In this document: positions 62,295 through 64,000 of the stretch, piece by piece
Position numbering within the stretch: the first letter of the stretch is position 1
Layout: every line of letters starts with the position of its first letter
NCBI RefSeq assembly: GCF_030124145.1
Contig: NZ_JASKMS010000033.1
Coordinates: forward strand, 33,437-97,436
Origin: Streptomyces sp. 378
GTDB lineage: Bacteria; Actinomycetota; Actinomycetes; Streptomycetales; Streptomycetaceae
Length of the DNA stretch: 64,000 nt
Reading direction: 5' to 3'
Made by a program: the position numbers and the translations under genes
The notes under the pieces: generated by a model
The model's database searches: none
Seen by the model: only the letters and a program-made list of their open reading frames with translations
What the model was told of the DNA's origin: nothing

Positions 62295-62786
62295 ATGGGC
62301 AAGCGCGGACCCGCGCCGAAGCCGACTGCGCTCAAGCTGTTGCACGGCGACGACAAGAAGAACCCGCAGCGGATCAACCGGGGCGAGCCCGTCCCCGCCG
62401 TCGGCGACGTCCAGTGCCCCGAGTGGCTGCCCGAGCGAGCAGCCGACGTCTGGGACCGCCTCGCCCCCGACCTCATCGACAAGCACGTCCTCACCCCCTG
62501 GGATGTCGATGCTTTCGCCGCCCTCTGCTCGGCGGTTGTCATCAACCAGGACGCCGCCGCCGACATCGACACCAACGGCACGACGTGCACCACGGTGGTC
62601 CGCGAGCTGGCGGACGGCACGCTCGTCTACGACCTCAGACGCAACCCGGCGGTACAGGTCTTCCGCGAGTCCAGCACGATCATCGCCAGCCTCGGCGGAC
62701 GCTTCGGACTGACACCGAGTGACCGCGCCCAACTCAAGATCAGCCCACCCAACATGGGAGCAGGAGCAGAAAGGCTACTGACATGA
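62295..62786 (+). CDS. Phage terminase small subunit, P27 family
   Basis: 163 aa. GKRGPAPKPTALKLLHGDDK at the start and RFGLTPSDRAQLKISPP near the end are the hallmarks of P27-type small terminases, which recognise the packaging site. GGAGGTG precedes the ATG. No large terminase follows within the window. Satellites often carry their own terS to redirect the helper packaging motor, which would fit here. Confidence 0.9.
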   Translation: MGKRGPAPKPTALKLLHGDDKKNPQRINRGEPVPAVGDVQCPEWLPERAADVWDRLAPDLIDKHVLTPWDVDAFAALCSAVVINQDAAADIDTNGTTCTTVVRELADGTLVYDLRRNPAVQVFRESSTIIASLGGRFGLTPSDRAQLKISPPNMGAGAERLLT

Positions 62787-63040
62787 CCGAACAGCCCCTC
62801 AGCTTCAGCGAGGACCTCGCCCGCTACAGCGCCAGCGCCCTGCGCCAGGCCCTCGAGAACGGCACCTTGAGCGCCGACGACGTCGAGAACGCGAAGGACG
62901 CGATGCGCGCCGGTGCCGTGCTCGCTCACCGCCGTCAGGACGGCACGTTCACGATCCGGATCGGCAGCGTGGTCGACATCGACGGCCACATCTTCGACCT
63001 GCCGTCCCTCGCGGCCGATTGGGCAGCCACGGCAACCTGA
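62783..63040 (+). CDS. Unknown small protein coupled to terS
   Basis: 85 aa, ATGA overlap with terS. MTEQPLSFSEDLARYSASAL, then TFTIRIGSVVDIDGHIFDLP. A helical lead and a small beta part; no known domain. It converges with the next gene and their stop codons are adjacent. Confidence 0.6.
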   Translation: MTEQPLSFSEDLARYSASALRQALENGTLSADDVENAKDAMRAGAVLAHRRQDGTFTIRIGSVVDIDGHIFDLPSLAADWAATAT

Positions 63041-63808
63041 TCACTCAGGAGGGCGGTTGTACGCGTCGAGCGTCGCCTTGCTCGTCGACGAGTCCATGAG
63101 CCGCAGTTCCCACGGCCCGGTGTTCACGTCGAACTCCTTGCCGAACCCGACCCACTTACCGGCCATGCGGCGGCCGGTGGGCTCCACGAGCAGCTGCAGC
63201 GCGCCGAAGTACCGCGCCCCGCGGTAGTAGCCGTCGCTCGCGGTCTGCTCGGTCCATGTGCCGGTGACGGTGTTGCCGTCCAGCTGGAGATCGAGCGTCA
63301 GCGGGCTGTCAGGGTTGAGGGAGGCGTTCTGCAGGCTCCGGGCGGTGAGCCGGTTGCCGTGCTGCAGGAGCACGACGTAGTGCTTGCCGGTGAAGGTGTC
63401 GCTGCGGCCGGACGAGAAGTACTCGTAGGTGCTCAGCCACACGCCCGAGTAGTTCCCGCGGGCCGGGGCGGGCTGCGCGGCCGGGGCGCCGGCCGACGTC
63501 GGGATGCCGACGGGCAAGTCCTCGAGGTCGTGGCCGCCGTGTCCGTCGTCGGAGACTCGCGCGAGCACGGAGGGCAGGGTGAAGCCGAGGGCCTCAATGG
63601 GCATGCCGGTGACCGTCTCGAGGGCCCGGGCGTACACCGGACGGGGTGCAGCCGTCTCGCCGCTCTCCCAGCGCTGCACGAGCCGCTTGGAGGCGTCGTT
63701 CTGGTGGCCTGCCCGCTGGCCCGCTTCCCGGATCTCGCGGGCGAACTCGTCCTGGGACATGCGCAGCCCCATACGGACTGCCCGGAGGGTGCTGTTCGGT
63801 GTCGTCAT
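63041..63808 (-). CDS. XRE-family regulator with C-terminal beta domain
   Basis: 255 aa. Helix-turn-helix at residues 8-70 (RMGLRMSQDEFAREIREAGQ, then DASKRLVQRWESGETAAPRP). A Pro/Ala linker leads to a beta-rich domain (YSGVWLSTYEYFSSGRSDTF, then NRLTARSLQNAS and VTGTWTEQTAS) that may bind a small ligand. Such regulators are common in Streptomyces mobile regions. It is divergent from a gene starting at the window edge. Whether it belongs to the second element is unclear. Confidence 0.82.
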   Translation of the reverse strand: MTTPNSTLRAVRMGLRMSQDEFAREIREAGQRAGHQNDASKRLVQRWESGETAAPRPVYARALETVTGMPIEALGFTLPSVLARVSDDGHGGHDLEDLPVGIPTSAGAPAAQPAPARGNYSGVWLSTYEYFSSGRSDTFTGKHYVVLLQHGNRLTARSLQNASLNPDSPLTLDLQLDGNTVTGTWTEQTASDGYYRGARYFGALQLLVEPTGRRMAGKWVGFGKEFDVNTGPWELRLMDSSTSKATLDAYNRPPE

Positions 63809-63996
63809 GTGATCAACCGTAGACCCGTAGCGGCGTCAATGACACCGGAATGTCACCCCGTATGCCGCCGATATGACGCCTCTACCGTCGTCGCGCAACC
63901 GGTCATGGTCCCGCCACGGTGGGTGATCACAGAAAGACCCCGGCGAGGTGGAGGCCTCCCGGGGCGTGGCCACAGCTGCAAAGGAGCTGCGACATC

Positions 63997-64000
63997 ATGA
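63997..64000 (+). CDS. Start codon of a gene cut by the window edge
   Basis: An ATG at 63997 is preceded by AAAGGAG at suitable spacing (63980-63986). Only the first codon is visible, so nothing can be said of the product. Confidence 0.45.

Overview
High-G+C actinobacterial chromosome, almost certainly Streptomyces. The ribosomal/RNA polymerase block reads like the S. coelicolor rpoBC neighbourhood, third codon positions are strongly G/C, and GTG/TTG starts are common. Species is not resolved.

Core block 1 to about 27.9 kb, mostly on the minus strand. From right to left: tRNA-Tyr terminator, a flavin monooxygenase, tRNA-Thr and tRNA-Met, rpmG, two MaoC-fold hydratases (HadA/HadB-like), TetR plus its MFS pump with two matching operators, murB, adenosine-deaminase-like and aspC genes (plus strand), tRNA-Trp, secE-nusG, rplK-rplA, two related lipoprotein genes, rplJ-rplL with an L10 leader, and rpoB-rpoC. 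The left edge cuts a DUF1707 gene. An 11-unit minisatellite with a 100-bp higher-order period lies between the deaminase-like gene and murB. A decayed exported-protein gene sits beside tRNA-Tyr.

Element 1, 27,930-56,172: a complete 28.2-kb actinomycete integrative and conjugative element (AICE, SLP1/pSAM2 type) in the 3' half of tRNA-Tyr, bounded by perfect 57-bp direct repeats. Its right half is the mobility machinery: KorSA-like GntR repressor, GNAT protein, spread/transfer operon with a stray Pycsar-effector-like gene, FtsK-like TraB, a C5 DNA methyltransferase, prim-pol and helicase replication genes, an octamer repeat cluster, Xis and Int. Its left half is a defence island: a TIR-NB-ARC-TPR (NLR-like) protein with a divergent unknown partner; a five-gene coupled operon (Z1 helicase-like NTPase, PD-(D/E)XK nuclease, MutL-like GHKL ATPase, unknown, DUF6339) that resembles Mza systems but lacks the AIPR gene; a type IV restriction enzyme with SRA-like, sulfur-binding and HNH domains; and an A+T-richer ApeA-like HEPN protein. 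Three copies of a roughly 50-bp repeat sit at the borders of these cassettes.

Region 56.2-64.0 kb: intact tRNA-Tyr, yajQ, then a second element that runs off the right edge. It has a tyrosine integrase overlapping an XRE repressor, an array of GACGAG operator-like repeats, an AlpA/Xis-like protein, a replication-type protein whose gene carries four dyad-symmetric 28-bp iterons, an HK97-fold capsid gene and a P27-family small terminase. No portal, protease or large terminase precedes the window end. This order fits a phage satellite or a strongly rearranged prophage.

The best candidates for something undescribed are the AIPR-less Mza-like operon, the cassette-border repeats of the defence island, and the iteron-in-rep satellite-like element.
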